Below are positions 26,202 to 35,181 of a stretch of DNA of 60,946 bases, one piece after another. The notes under the pieces were generated by a model. That model was not told the DNA's origin, searched no databases, and was given only the letters and a program-made list of their open reading frames with translations. Source of the stretch: Lachnospiraceae bacterium (lineage in GTDB: Bacteria; Bacillota; Clostridia; Lachnospirales; Lachnospiraceae); NCBI GenBank assembly GCA_028693165.1, contig JAQUVX010000026.1, positions 1 to 60,946 of the forward strand. The letters run 5' to 3'. The position numbers and the translations under genes are program-made. The number at the start of each line of letters is the position of its first letter. Positions within the stretch are counted from its first letter, which is position 1.

Positions 26202-26225
26202 TGCAACACGACATGCAACACGACA
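26202..26225. repeat. Tandem 12-bp direct repeat next to attR
   Basis: TGCAACACGACA occurs twice with no spacer at 26202-26213 and 26214-26225, 34 bases before the tmRNA-derived core. Paired direct repeats flanking a tyrosine-integrase core are commonly arm-type integrase sites; this role is inferred. Confidence 0.55.
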
Positions 26226-26258
26226 CAGTTTCTTCCTTATAAATGCGTTAAATTTGGC

Positions 26259-26281
26259 GGGTTCGATTCCCCTCAGCTCCA
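26259..26281 (+). other. ssrA: attR core: 3' end of tmRNA (ssrA) left by prophage integration
   Basis: GGGTTCGATTCC followed by CCTCAGCTCCA is the T-loop, T-stem 3' strand and acceptor 3' strand of tmRNA (CAGCTCC+A pairs with the universal GGGGCUG 5' end). The bases upstream (GCGGG) do not pair with CCCCT, so the 5' half of the T stem is not tmRNA. That marks the recombination junction. The rebuilt full ssrA gene should lie at the prophage's left end, outside the window. Confidence 0.8.
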
Positions 26282-26289
26282 GTTATGGA

Positions 26290-26319
26290 AGGGCCTTCGC
26301 AGTAAGGCTCTTTTCTTTT
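26290..26319 (+). terminator. ssrA terminator
   Basis: AGGGCCTT and AAGGCTCT pair with one G-T pair around 6 bases, followed by TTTCTTTT. It sits 8 bases after the tmRNA 3' end, as expected for the original chromosomal ssrA gene. Confidence 0.75.
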
Positions 26320-26471
26320 GCCTGTTTTTCCTTCTTCAAATCTGGTTTCGCTGAAGCTTCTTTCAAGATGGCCGCAAAACTTGTCAAATAATTTAACATA
26401 GCGTATAATAAACGGATAGCTTTCAGGTTGAGAAGGGTAACGTGTTTGAGCGTGATGGAGGGGTGAAATCA

Positions 26472-27842
26472 ATGCAATTTGAATTACAAATGAAACAGAC
26501 GCAGGCTCTTTCGCAGCGTATGCTTCAGTCTGTGAAGATTCTGCAGATGACAGCGCAGGAGATGGAGCTTTATGTCAATGAATTGTCGCTGGAGAACCCG
26601 GCGATGGATGTACGGGAAAAATCGGGAGAATCCATTGAGGAGCAGCAGTGGCTGAATTCTCTGCATGAAGAAAATCATTATCTGTACCAGCGTCAGAACA
26701 ATGACGATGACTACAATCCGAAGGATAACTGGAACTTCAATATCGATGAGGGCGAGACGCTGCGGGATTATCTGTGGTCACAGCTGATCACCGGTGAATT
26801 TTCCAAAAGGGAGACCGACATCATTGATTATCTGCTGGAAAACCTTGATGATAGGGGATATTTGACGGAGAGCACCGATGATGTGGCGGCTTATTTTGGG
26901 ACGGATCTTCCGGTTGTGGAAAGCTTGCTGGAAAAGCTGCAGAGCTTAGAGCCGGTAGGTGTGTGTGCCAGAGATCTTCCGGAATGCTTAAAGCTACAGC
27001 TCAAGGCGCGCCAGCTTCTGACTCCGGTTCTGTCTCAGATGATCGACGAGTGTCTGGAACTGATTGCCAAGAACAAGATTCCGGCCATTACACACAAGCT
27101 GCATCTCTCGCCTGCGGAGGTGAGCGGGTATTGCCAGATCATCAAATCGCTGAATCCGAAGCCCGGCAGTGCATTTTTTCACAGGGAAGAGATGCGCTAC
27201 ATTGTCCCGGATGTGACGATCATCAAGTTTGACGATCATTTTGATATCCTTCTGAATGAATCCATATATCCGGAGGTGGAGGTCAACCACTACTATGAGA
27301 AGATGCGAAAGGAGTCGGAGGACCGCGAGGTAAAAGAGTATCTGGACAACAAGATTCGTCAGGTGGAGTGGGTCAGACAATGCATCGCCCAGAGAGGCAA
27401 GACGCTGATGGCAGTTTCCAAAGAAATTCTGAAGAATCAGGAGGAGTTCTTTTTGTATGGCCCGGAGCATCTGCGTCCGCTGAAGATGGCGGATGTGGCA
27501 GAGGCCGCCGAGATTCATGAATCGACGGTCAGCCGTGCGGTTCAGAAGAAGTATCTGCAGTGCGCCCACGGCGTTTATCCTATGAGCTTTTTCTTCCAGA
27601 AGAAGGCTACGGTCCGCACCTCGGACGGCGCATCGGAGGCGGGGGCGGGCGTGACGAATGCTGATGTTAAACGCGCTCTGCGTGAGATCGTGGATCAGGA
27701 GGACAAGAAGAAGCCTCACAGTGACCGCGTGCTGAGTGAACTGCTCACAGAGCGGGGGATGCCGATCTCCAGACGGACTGTCGCCAAATACCGCGACGAG
27801 GAGGGCATTCCCGGCACAAGCGGCAGAAAATGTTACGAATAA
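26472..27842 (+). CDS. rpoN: RNA polymerase sigma-54 factor
   Basis: 456 residues from ATG 26472 (GGAGGGG upstream; GTG 26463 is in frame). The Gln-rich activator region opens with LQMKQTQALSQRMLQSVKIL, the core-binding domain lies in the middle (KPGSAFFHREEMRYIVPDV), then the HTH (ADVAEAAEIHESTVSRAVQ) and the RpoN box RRTVAKYRDE near the C-terminus. It directs RNA polymerase to -24/-12 promoters with enhancer-binding ATPases; none is in the window. It is the first chromosomal gene after attR. Confidence 0.95.
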   Translation: MQFELQMKQTQALSQRMLQSVKILQMTAQEMELYVNELSLENPAMDVREKSGESIEEQQWLNSLHEENHYLYQRQNNDDDYNPKDNWNFNIDEGETLRDYLWSQLITGEFSKRETDIIDYLLENLDDRGYLTESTDDVAAYFGTDLPVVESLLEKLQSLEPVGVCARDLPECLKLQLKARQLLTPVLSQMIDECLELIAKNKIPAITHKLHLSPAEVSGYCQIIKSLNPKPGSAFFHREEMRYIVPDVTIIKFDDHFDILLNESIYPEVEVNHYYEKMRKESEDREVKEYLDNKIRQVEWVRQCIAQRGKTLMAVSKEILKNQEEFFLYGPEHLRPLKMADVAEAAEIHESTVSRAVQKKYLQCAHGVYPMSFFFQKKATVRTSDGASEAGAGVTNADVKRALREIVDQEDKKKPHSDRVLSELLTERGMPISRRTVAKYRDEEGIPGTSGRKCYE

Positions 27843-27876
27843 ATAAGAAGGAAACAGAAATCAGGGAAGAAAACGT

Positions 27877-29271
27877 ATGAACAACACAGAAAGTCAAAAA
27901 ACAAAAAACGATTTTTCGAAAGGGAGTATTGTAGGCAACATCTTAAGCCTTGCGGTGCCGATGACGCTGGCACAGCTCATCAATGTTCTCTATAATATTG
28001 TGGATCGCATTTACATCGGAAGGATTCCGGAGCACGCAACTCTTTCCTTGACGGGGCTGGGGCTGTGCCTGCCGATCATTTCCATGGTCATCGCCTTTGC
28101 GAACCTGTTTGGTATGGGCGGTTCACCCCTCTGCTCTATCGAGCGAGGGCGGGGCAATTCGGACGAGGCGGAGCGGATCATGGGAAATTCCTTCTGCATG
28201 ATGCTGATTTTTGGCGTGTGCCTGACGGTGCTGGGCCTTGCGTTAAAGCGGCCGATGTTGTATTTATTCGGTGCCAGTGACCAGACCTTTCCCTATGCAG
28301 ACAGCTACGTGAGCATCTATCTGCTCGGAAGTATTTTCGTCATGATCGGCCTTGGCATGAACAGCTTTATCAATGCTCAGGGGTTTGGCCGGATTGGCAT
28401 GATGACGGTACTTTTGGGGGCTGTCGCCAATATTCTTCTGGATCCGCTGTTTATCTTTGTATTGAACATGGGTGTCCAGGGGGCGGCTCTGGCGACGATC
28501 ATTTCCCAGGGGTTAAGTGCGCTCTGGATTTTTCGGTTTCTGACCGGACCTAAGACCATTCTAAAGCTGCGTCTTTCCTGCATGAAACTGGAAAAGAACC
28601 GGGTGAAATCCATCATTGCCCTCGGTTTTTCCGGATTTACCATGGGCATTACCAACAGTCTGGTGCAGATCGTGTGCAATGCCAGTTTGCAGGCATTTGG
28701 CGGAGATCTGTATGTCGGTGTCATGACGGTTATCAATTCCGTGCGTGAGGTGGTGTCGATGCCGGTGCAGGGTGTGACGCACAGTGCGCAGCCGATCATG
28801 GGCTTTAATTACGGTTCGGGAGAGTACCGGCGCGTGAAACAGGCGATCGCATTTACTTCGATCAGCGCCATCGCCTACACGTCCTTTTTGTGGATGTTTG
28901 TGCATGGTTTCCCGGAATTTTTCATCCGAATCTTCAATCAGGACCCGGAGCTGGTGGCGGCAGGGGTGCCTGCGATGAAAATCTACTTTTTCGGATTTTT
29001 CCTGATGTCGCTGCAGTTTTCGGGTCAGGCTGTCTTTGTCGCGCTGGGAAAGGCGAAGCACGCCATCTTTTTCTCCATCTTCCGGAAAGTGATCATCGTT
29101 ATCCCGCTGACCTTTCTTCTGCCGAGGATCGCAGGGCTTGGCACAAACGGCGTGTTTGCGGCAGAGCCGATCTCCAATCTGATCGGCGGTGTGGCCTGTT
29201 TTGGCACGATGCTGATCACATTATTGCCGGAATTGAGCGAATCTAAGAAGCAAAGTATTGACAAATCATGA
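27877..29271 (+). CDS. MATE family efflux transporter
   Basis: 464 residues with about twelve hydrophobic segments. The N-terminal half has NILSLAVPMTLAQLINVLYN and DRIYIGRIP, typical of the MATE fold, with the internal repeat from about 235 (FSGFTMGITNSLVQIVCNAS) and QGVTHSAQPIMGFNYG. Drug or metabolite export driven by Na+ or H+ is expected; the substrate cannot be read. The gap to rpoN is 34 bp, so cotranscription is possible. Confidence 0.92.
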   Translation: MNNTESQKTKNDFSKGSIVGNILSLAVPMTLAQLINVLYNIVDRIYIGRIPEHATLSLTGLGLCLPIISMVIAFANLFGMGGSPLCSIERGRGNSDEAERIMGNSFCMMLIFGVCLTVLGLALKRPMLYLFGASDQTFPYADSYVSIYLLGSIFVMIGLGMNSFINAQGFGRIGMMTVLLGAVANILLDPLFIFVLNMGVQGAALATIISQGLSALWIFRFLTGPKTILKLRLSCMKLEKNRVKSIIALGFSGFTMGITNSLVQIVCNASLQAFGGDLYVGVMTVINSVREVVSMPVQGVTHSAQPIMGFNYGSGEYRRVKQAIAFTSISAIAYTSFLWMFVHGFPEFFIRIFNQDPELVAAGVPAMKIYFFGFFLMSLQFSGQAVFVALGKAKHAIFFSIFRKVIIVIPLTFLLPRIAGLGTNGVFAAEPISNLIGGVACFGTMLITLLPELSESKKQSIDKS

Positions 29272-29286
29272 ATTCTGTCTGATAAT
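29258..29286 (+). promoter_or_regulatory. SigmaA-type promoter for the secreted glycosidase-like gene
   Basis: TTGACA at 29258-29263, 17 bases, then GATAAT at 29281-29286. It overlaps the end of the MATE gene and lies 48 bases before the next start. Confidence 0.6.
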
Positions 29287-29333
29287 TAAGAAATGTGTTA
29301 AGAAAAAATTAAGAAATACAGACGGGGATAAAC

Positions 29334-30956
29334 ATGAAAAACCACAAACGATATCGTCGGCTTCTGGCGGGTGTTCTGGCCGGTTTGCTGATGACAGCAG
29401 GCGGTCCGGCGCACAAGGCAGAGGCGGCGACTGCACCAGGCTACATAAAAGCGGCAACCTATGTGTCCGACGCATGGGTATCCAATTTCTGGAATTCGGA
29501 AAGTGATCATATGGAGGAGGAGCTGGCCCGTATTGCTGCAGATGGATTCAACAGCATTGTGCTGGTTGTCCCCTGGCGGGAATTCCAGCCGTCGATCGAG
29601 CCAATTTCCTACAGCAGCTATCCGTTCCAGAAGCTGGATCAGATCATGCGGGCGGCCGGAGCTCAGGGGCTTGGCGTGGTATTTCGTGTGGGTTATACCT
29701 GGGATTATTATAGTGATGATGCATCCAACCTGCGTTTTCGCGAACTTTTGCGCAATCAGGCGACGCGGGCGGGCTGGATTGATTACGCCAGAACGTTATA
29801 TCAGGCCGGATCTGCGTATTCGAATTTTTATGGCGGTTTTATGACGTGGGAGGATTTCTGGAATTACGTGGAGGATGCAACCAGCTTTGGAAACGGTCAG
29901 TACAGCATCCATGAGGCGAAGCGGATTGGCTATCAGACCTATTTGAAAAAGAATTATACAATGAAGGAAATCAATGAAGCGTATGGGGACGATGACCTGT
30001 TTCAGAAAGTGGATCAGGTCTATATTCCACGTAAAAATCAGAATGCCTACCGGCTGTTTTATGAATTTTATGATGATTATCTGAATTGCCTGCTTGCGGA
30101 TACACAGGCGGTGTTTCCGAATCTGTCCATGGAAGTGCGGCTGGATGTAGACCCGGTGGATGCTCTGGAGGGAGACGGGAAGGTTGGCGTTCCGCATTAT
30201 CAGACCTTTGGGTGCGGAAATTCGGAATTCACCTCGCTGATGTACAGTGTCTCAATGGGGCGTGATTTTGGTCAGCTGATTACCGCTTCCGAAGCGATTG
30301 AGACGATGAATGAGCAGCTTGAGATTGTTCGGCTGCATAATGGAGGCAAGCCAATCTTTATCGATCAGCTTCTCTACACGGACGCAACGGAAGGGTTTGA
30401 GCACAATGCCAGACTCCATGCTTCTCATATGGGAGCTTATCTGACGGGGATTCCGGATACACTGCGCCGCTACACCAACGGTTATGCGATCTGGACTTAT
30501 CGCAATTACGCCAACAATCCGGTCTACAACAGCCAGTTTGCGCTGGGAAGCAAAGGATGGACGGTGAGCGGAGGCAAGGCGGCAGAACGAAATGACAGCA
30601 GTCAGATGCTTCTGTCGGCAGGCGGCAGTCTCTCCCAGAAGGTGGGACACCGGATCAGCGGCAGAAACACCCATGAGAATCATGTCCGTTTCACAGCAGA
30701 CTGCGATGGCACGGCACTGATAACGGTTAGTCTCGGAAGAAATTCCCGGCAGATCGAGGTACAGGGAAAACAGGAATACGATTTGAATTTTGGCCCGGTC
30801 AGCTATTATGAGGTGAGTTTTTCCACAGATGCGGATGTCTATCTGGATAATATTGAGGTCTATAATTTCGTGCAGGATGGGCAGCTTTATGATATGGACG
30901 GGAATGAGCTTGGCTGCCTGGGGGCGATAAGGACGTTGAATGCGGCGATGAATTAG
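29334..30956 (+). CDS. Secreted TIM-barrel glycosidase-like protein
   Basis: 540 residues. A signal peptide (Lys/Arg start, LLAGVLAGLLMTAGG, cleavage after KAEAA) is followed by a barrel of about 370 residues with IAADGFNSIVLVVPWREFQP and FRVGYTWDYYSDD, typical of cellulase-like or beta-galactosidase-like clans. Possible catalytic acids are E in TWEDFWNYVED and in NEQLEIV, not certain. A jelly-roll module lies at about 410-515 (HVRFTADCDGTALITVSLG; VYLDNIEVYNF). Extracellular carbohydrate processing is likely; the substrate is unknown. Confidence 0.6.
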   Translation: MKNHKRYRRLLAGVLAGLLMTAGGPAHKAEAATAPGYIKAATYVSDAWVSNFWNSESDHMEEELARIAADGFNSIVLVVPWREFQPSIEPISYSSYPFQKLDQIMRAAGAQGLGVVFRVGYTWDYYSDDASNLRFRELLRNQATRAGWIDYARTLYQAGSAYSNFYGGFMTWEDFWNYVEDATSFGNGQYSIHEAKRIGYQTYLKKNYTMKEINEAYGDDDLFQKVDQVYIPRKNQNAYRLFYEFYDDYLNCLLADTQAVFPNLSMEVRLDVDPVDALEGDGKVGVPHYQTFGCGNSEFTSLMYSVSMGRDFGQLITASEAIETMNEQLEIVRLHNGGKPIFIDQLLYTDATEGFEHNARLHASHMGAYLTGIPDTLRRYTNGYAIWTYRNYANNPVYNSQFALGSKGWTVSGGKAAERNDSSQMLLSAGGSLSQKVGHRISGRNTHENHVRFTADCDGTALITVSLGRNSRQIEVQGKQEYDLNFGPVSYYEVSFSTDADVYLDNIEVYNFVQDGQLYDMDGNELGCLGAIRTLNAAMN

Positions 30957-30985
30957 TGTGATGTTTGTTCCGCGGTGAAGAATAC

Positions 30986-31037
30986 AGAGGCCGGGGATAT
31001 TTACAGGAAGGAACCGTAAATATCTCTGGCTCTTTTT
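30986..31037 (+). terminator. Intrinsic terminator
   Basis: AGAGGCCGGGGATATTTA pairs imperfectly with TAAATATCTCTGGCTCT, followed by TTTTTG. It ends the glycosidase-like gene transcript. Confidence 0.75.
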
Positions 31038-31047
31038 GCGTCCGCAC

Positions 31048-31076
31048 TTGACGCAGCACCCATTATGCATTATAAT
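31048..31076 (+). promoter_or_regulatory. SigmaA-type promoter for the Rpn gene
   Basis: TTGACG at 31048-31053, 17 bases, TATAAT at 31071-31076, 52 bases before the start of the next gene. Confidence 0.65.
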
Positions 31077-31128
31077 AGTGACATCTAAGTTTTGGGATGT
31101 GTCTTACAATCGAAGGGAAAGCACATCT

Positions 31129-32073
31129 ATGAAAGAGATTTACAAAATCTATGACAAGATCTTCAAACGGATATTCGCATTATCCAATCTTGCCATTATC
31201 AATTTGATTAACGGCCTGTTCGGCACAAATTATCCACTGGATTCTGAAGTTACATACCCAAATAAAGAGTCGGTCAATGCAGAATTGACGAACCGGTTCG
31301 CCGATCTTTTTATTACGATCGGTGGAAAAGCCACGTACCATCTGGAGGCGCAGATGACGCAGGATGAGACGATCGTGATTCGGGTTTTTGAATACTCCTT
31401 TTACTATGCCATGGAAAATCGTGGCAATGACTGGGAGCTGAACTTCCCGGAACCGATGGTAATCTATCTGGATGAGATGTCAGACCGCCCGGAAAAGAGC
31501 ATCCTTTCGCTGCATTTCTGGACAAAGGAGGTATTCCGTTATGAGGTACGAAACTTTTATTATCTGGATCATGACGTGACCGAGTTAAACCAGCGCAAGC
31601 TTGTGATCCTGATCCCATTCCAGCTTTTGAAGCTCCGCAAGCTGATCAGCAAAGAACCAACCAGAGCGAATTTCCAGCAGTTGCAGCGGCTGATCCAGCA
31701 TGATATAATGGACAGTATCAAAGCGAACCTGACGGTTGGCAATATCACGCAGGATGATGCAAATCAGTTGCTGGAGCTGACAAGACAGCTCTATGATCAT
31801 ATTTATAAGCACTATGAAGAGCTGGGAGGTGAGGAAGAGATGAAACCGTTGTTGAGCGGAGCGATGGAGCTTCCGATGGATAAGTATCGGAAACGGATTG
31901 ATGAGCTGGAGGCGGAAAACGAAGCGGAAAGGCGGGAGAAGGAAGTGGCAAATCAGAAAGTCGAAGCGGCGAACCGGAAAGCTGAGGAGGAGCGCCAGAA
32001 AGTTGAAGCGGCGAATCAGGAAATAGAGCGATTGCGGAAACTTCTTCAGGAGAAGTCAGGTAACATCATTTAG
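31129..32073 (+). CDS. Rpn family PD-(D/E)XK nuclease/putative transposase
   Basis: 314 residues from ATG 31129 (GAAGGGA upstream). The N-terminal YDKIFKRIFALSNLAIINLI, then ADLFITIGGKATYHLEAQM, gives the PD-(D/E)XK_2 nuclease order with the D of RFADLF and the E-x-Q of HLEAQ. Residues about 255-314 are a repetitive coiled coil (KVEAANRKAEEERQK). The family relates to RpnA recombination-promoting nucleases. It has its own promoter and no cotranscribed partner. A decayed piece of the same gene follows. Confidence 0.85.
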   Translation: MKEIYKIYDKIFKRIFALSNLAIINLINGLFGTNYPLDSEVTYPNKESVNAELTNRFADLFITIGGKATYHLEAQMTQDETIVIRVFEYSFYYAMENRGNDWELNFPEPMVIYLDEMSDRPEKSILSLHFWTKEVFRYEVRNFYYLDHDVTELNQRKLVILIPFQLLKLRKLISKEPTRANFQQLQRLIQHDIMDSIKANLTVGNITQDDANQLLELTRQLYDHIYKHYEELGGEEEMKPLLSGAMELPMDKYRKRIDELEAENEAERREKEVANQKVEAANRKAEEERQKVEAANQEIERLRKLLQEKSGNII

Positions 32074-32126
32074 TATTGCAGGAACCAACAAAATCTATCA
32101 CGTCCTGAAACTTAGAGAATGTAAGA

Positions 32127-32209
32127 TTGACAATATCACATAGGATAATACAGATCATTTGCTGGAGCTGGGGAAGAAAGTCGAAGCCGCGAACCAGGAA
32201 ATAGTGTAA
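32127..32209 (+). pseudogene. Decayed fragment of an Rpn-type gene
   Basis: GACAATATCACATAGGATAA and the following TTGCTGGAGCTGG copy the intact gene at about 31738-31780, but with an in-frame TAG. The next stretch copies its coiled-coil region (AAGTCGAAGC, GCGAACCAGGAAATAG). It is a duplication remnant, not a gene. Confidence 0.75.
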
Positions 32210-32230
32210 GGCGATGCATCCGAAAAATGC

Positions 32231-32258
32231 TTGACATTTCCATCCCTCATGCTATAAT
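32231..32258 (+). promoter_or_regulatory. SigmaA promoter of thrS
   Basis: TTGACA at 32231-32236 and TATAAT at 32253-32258 with a 16-base spacer, just upstream of the T-box leader. Confidence 0.75.
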
Positions 32259-32264
32259 CGAATT

Positions 32265-32539
32265 TAGATATGAATTTTTCATATAACAACACGTTGAAGA
32301 GAACAGTATCCTGACGGAGTCGTTCAGAGAGAGATGCACAGGGTGAAAGCATCTTACGGGGAAGACAGGAGAAGACCATCTCGGAGTGATCCTTAATCGG
32401 ATTCGGTGATTCCGTTATCATCAGAATGAGTGGCTGTAAGTATCAGGATTTTCCTTTACAGCAAGCAGGGTGGAACCGCGATAATTGAACTATCGTCCCT
32501 TGTCAGATACAGATTCTGTATCCGGCAGGGGACTTTTTA
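32265..32539 (+). promoter_or_regulatory. T-box riboswitch (threonyl)
   Basis: The conserved T-box AGGGTGGAACCGCG lies at 32467-32480, followed by a terminator stem (GTCCCTTG and CAGGGGAC, 32495-32533) and a T run. Stem I lies at about 32290-32400. A candidate specifier ACC is near 32376, but the exact specifier codon was not proven by folding. Uncharged tRNA-Thr should stabilise the antiterminator and switch thrS on. About 160 bases of hairpin-rich DNA follow before the thrS start. Confidence 0.88.
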
Positions 32540-32700
32540 TATTCTGGCAATTTCATCCTATGATATAAAAACGCTCCGCGAGGATGCGCATACCGCACCA
32601 GCGGCGGTTGGTTGCTGAAGCAACCGTGCGGCAGCGCGCGAGTCCTGGATGCAGAAAAACCCGCACCATCTGGTGCAGAACATGAAAGGAAGGTATTCAC

Positions 32701-34665
32701 ATGAAAATCACATTGAAAGATGGAAGTGTCAAAGAGTACGCACAGGCAATGTCCGTTTACGATATTGCGCTGGACATCAGCGAGGGGCTTGCGAGAGCCG
32801 CCTGTGCAGGAGAAGTGGATGGCAGGGTCGTTGACTTAAGAACTGTCGTAGATCAGGACTGCGAGCTAAGCGTCCTGACCCTGAACGATCCGGCGGGTCT
32901 TGCGGCATATCGCCACACCACATCTCACGTGCTGGCAGAAGCAGTCAAGCGCGTATTCCCGGCGGCAAAGCTGGCTATCGGACCGAGCATCGAAACCGGA
33001 TTCTACTATGATTTCGAGCACGAGCCATTTTCCAGAGAAGATCTGGACAAACTGGAAGCAGAGATGAAGAAGATCATCAAAGAGGCTAATCGCCTGGAGC
33101 GTTTTACCCTGTCCAGACAGGACGCAATCAAATTCATGGAAGAGAAGGGTGAGCCGTACAAGGTCGAGCTGATTCAGGATCTTCCGGAGGATGCGGAGAT
33201 TTCATTCTACAAACAGGGCGATGACTTCACCGATCTGTGTGCGGGACCACATCTGATGAGCACCAAACCGATTAAGGCATTTAAGCTGATTTCCTCCTCC
33301 ATGGCTTACTGGAGAGGCGATTCCAACAAGGCACAGTTACAGCGTATCTACGGAACTGCATTTGCAAAGAAAGAAGAGCTGGCAGCATACATGGAACACC
33401 TTGAGGACATCAAAAAGCGTGACCACAACAAGCTGGGCCGCGAGATGGAGCTGTTCACCACTGTGGATGTGATCGGCCAGGGACTTCCGCTGATTCTTCC
33501 GAACGGTGTCAAGATTATTCAGAAGCTGCAACGTTGGGTTGAGGACCTGGAGGACAAAGAGTGGGGCTATGTGAGAACCAAGACTCCTCTGATGGCAAAA
33601 TCCGATCTGTACAAGATTTCCGGACACTGGGATCACTACCAGGACGGCATGTTTATTCTGGGCGACGAGGCTGTGGACAAAGAAGTATTCGCACTGCGTC
33701 CGATGACCTGCCCGTTCCAGTATTATGTATACAAGAACACCCAGAAATCCTACCGTGACCTGCCATACCGCATGGGAGAGACCTCCACCCTGTTCCGCAA
33801 CGAGGATTCCGGAGAGATGCATGGACTGACCCGTGTACGCCAGTTCACCATCAGCGAGGGTCACAACGTCATCCGCCCGGATCAGGCCGAGGAAGAGCTG
33901 GAGAGCTGTCTGCACCTGGCTATCCATGTTCTGACCACCCTGGGACTTCAGAATGACGTAACCTATCGCCTTTCCAAGTGGGATCCAAACAACCGTGAAA
34001 AATATCTTGGAGATGAGGCATACTGGGAGAAGACACAGGCGGCGCTGCGCAGTATTCTGGTAGAAGAGAATCTTCCGTTTAAAGAGGCAGATGGCGAGGC
34101 TGCATTCTATGGCCCGAAGATCGATATTCAGGCAAAGAATGTATATGGCAAGGAAGACACCATGATCACGATCCAGCTGGACTGTGCGATCGCTGAGAAT
34201 TTCGATATGTACTACATCGACCAGAACGGCGACAAGATCCGCCCGTACATCATTCACAGAACTTCTCTTGGCTGCTACGAGAGAACCTTAGCATGGCTGA
34301 TTGAAAAATACGCAGGCAAGTTCCCGACCTGGCTGTGCCCGGAGCAGGTAAGAGTGCTTCCGATTTCTGACAAATACAATGATTACGCAGAGAAAGTTAA
34401 AAAAGAACTGGCGGCAAACGGCGTCGATGTCACGGTTGATTCCCGTTCCCAGAAGATCGGCTTTAAGATCCGCGAGGCAAGACTGAACCGCATTCCTTAT
34501 ATGCTGGTTGTCGGTGAGAAAGAAGAAGCAGACGGCGTGGTATCCGTAAGAAGCCGTTTTGCAGGCGACGAAGGCCAGAAAACGCTCGACGCATTCACAG
34601 ATCAGATCTGCAAGGAGATCCGCACTAAGGAGATCCGCGAAGAACTGGTACAGGAAGAAAAATAA
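32701..34665 (+). CDS. thrS: Threonyl-tRNA synthetase
   Basis: 654 residues. A TGS domain (1-60) leads to the editing domain with HTTSHVLAEAVKRVFP and the DLCAGPH phrase. The class II core has TCPFQYYVYK (zinc Cys), YRMGETSTLFRNEDSGEMHG and HRTSLGCYERTLAWLIEKYAG. The anticodon-binding domain fills the last 100 residues. It charges tRNA-Thr. Regulation is by the T-box upstream. RBS AAAGGAAGG. Confidence 0.97.
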   Translation: MKITLKDGSVKEYAQAMSVYDIALDISEGLARAACAGEVDGRVVDLRTVVDQDCELSVLTLNDPAGLAAYRHTTSHVLAEAVKRVFPAAKLAIGPSIETGFYYDFEHEPFSREDLDKLEAEMKKIIKEANRLERFTLSRQDAIKFMEEKGEPYKVELIQDLPEDAEISFYKQGDDFTDLCAGPHLMSTKPIKAFKLISSSMAYWRGDSNKAQLQRIYGTAFAKKEELAAYMEHLEDIKKRDHNKLGREMELFTTVDVIGQGLPLILPNGVKIIQKLQRWVEDLEDKEWGYVRTKTPLMAKSDLYKISGHWDHYQDGMFILGDEAVDKEVFALRPMTCPFQYYVYKNTQKSYRDLPYRMGETSTLFRNEDSGEMHGLTRVRQFTISEGHNVIRPDQAEEELESCLHLAIHVLTTLGLQNDVTYRLSKWDPNNREKYLGDEAYWEKTQAALRSILVEENLPFKEADGEAAFYGPKIDIQAKNVYGKEDTMITIQLDCAIAENFDMYYIDQNGDKIRPYIIHRTSLGCYERTLAWLIEKYAGKFPTWLCPEQVRVLPISDKYNDYAEKVKKELAANGVDVTVDSRSQKIGFKIREARLNRIPYMLVVGEKEEADGVVSVRSRFAGDEGQKTLDAFTDQICKEIRTKEIREELVQEEK

Positions 34666-34690
34666 ATTGTTTGGATAAATAAGATCAAAT

Positions 34691-34751
34691 AAATGCATAC
34701 TAATCTTGATATTGGATGATATCACAATCTATTTCAAGGAGGTATGCATTT
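34691..34751 (+). promoter_or_regulatory. Inverted repeat around the DUF1540 ribosome-binding site
   Basis: AAATGCATAC (34691-34700) and GTATGCATTT (34742-34751) pair perfectly; AAGGAGG overlaps the start of the second arm, 12 bases before the ATG. It could hide the RBS in the mRNA. Confidence 0.45.
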
Positions 34752-34754
34752 ATT

Positions 34755-35069
34755 ATGACCAAATTAGAGTGCAGTGTTACCAACTGTCTTCACAACTGCG
34801 ATAAGCAGTGCTGTAAGCAGGCGATCATCGTGGACGGTCAGGAAGCCAAGGACAAGGACGAGACCTGCTGCGGCAGCTTCGACGAGAACAAAGAAGGCTT
34901 TTTCAAAAACGTATTCAAGACTCCGGAGAACCGGCTGGAGATTGACTGCGAGGCGGTGAAGTGCGTCTACAACGAAAACCGTCACTGCGCAGCCGAGCAC
35001 ATCGGAATCGCCGGCGACGGAGCCAGCAAAGCCGAGCAGACCCTCTGCTCCTCCTTCAAAATGCGCTAA
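34755..35069 (+). CDS. DUF1540 domain protein
   Basis: 104 residues from ATG 34755 (AAGGAGG upstream). Two copies of the Cys pattern C-V-x-N-C, about 10 residues, C-x3-C (LECSVTNCLHNC; IDCEAVKCVYNENRHC) with I and the final CxSF are the DUF1540 signature, presumably metal binding. Function unknown; common in spore-forming and gut Clostridia. Its Shine-Dalgarno lies inside a 10-bp inverted repeat (34691-34700 and 34742-34751). Confidence 0.88.
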   Translation: MTKLECSVTNCLHNCDKQCCKQAIIVDGQEAKDKDETCCGSFDENKEGFFKNVFKTPENRLEIDCEAVKCVYNENRHCAAEHIGIAGDGASKAEQTLCSSFKMR

Positions 35070-35181
35070 CCCCACCCAGGGATATGACAGGTGCACGCCC
35101 CACGCGCCCCTGTCATCCCCTATCAGGAACTGAACACTTATACTTGCTTTTGTATTTGCTGTTGGATATCCCCAGGCAATC

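Larger units (their letters stand above)
1..26281 (+). mobile_element. Right part of a siphovirus-like prophage integrated in ssrA
   Basis: A contiguous plus-strand late phage operon runs from a transcription regulator through terminase, portal, head, tail, tape measure, tail tip, holin and endolysin. The right boundary is a tmRNA 3'-end fragment at 26259-26281 followed by the ssrA-type terminator. Gene order and the A118/Gp15-type families point to a long non-contractile tail phage of Firmicutes. The left end, integrase, lysogeny and replication genes are not in the window, so completeness and inducibility cannot be judged. Confidence 0.95.

Noticed and set aside
26240-26281. A tRNA gene at the prophage end
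   Set aside because: Only the T-loop and acceptor 3' side exist and they match tmRNA; the 5' portion does not fold.
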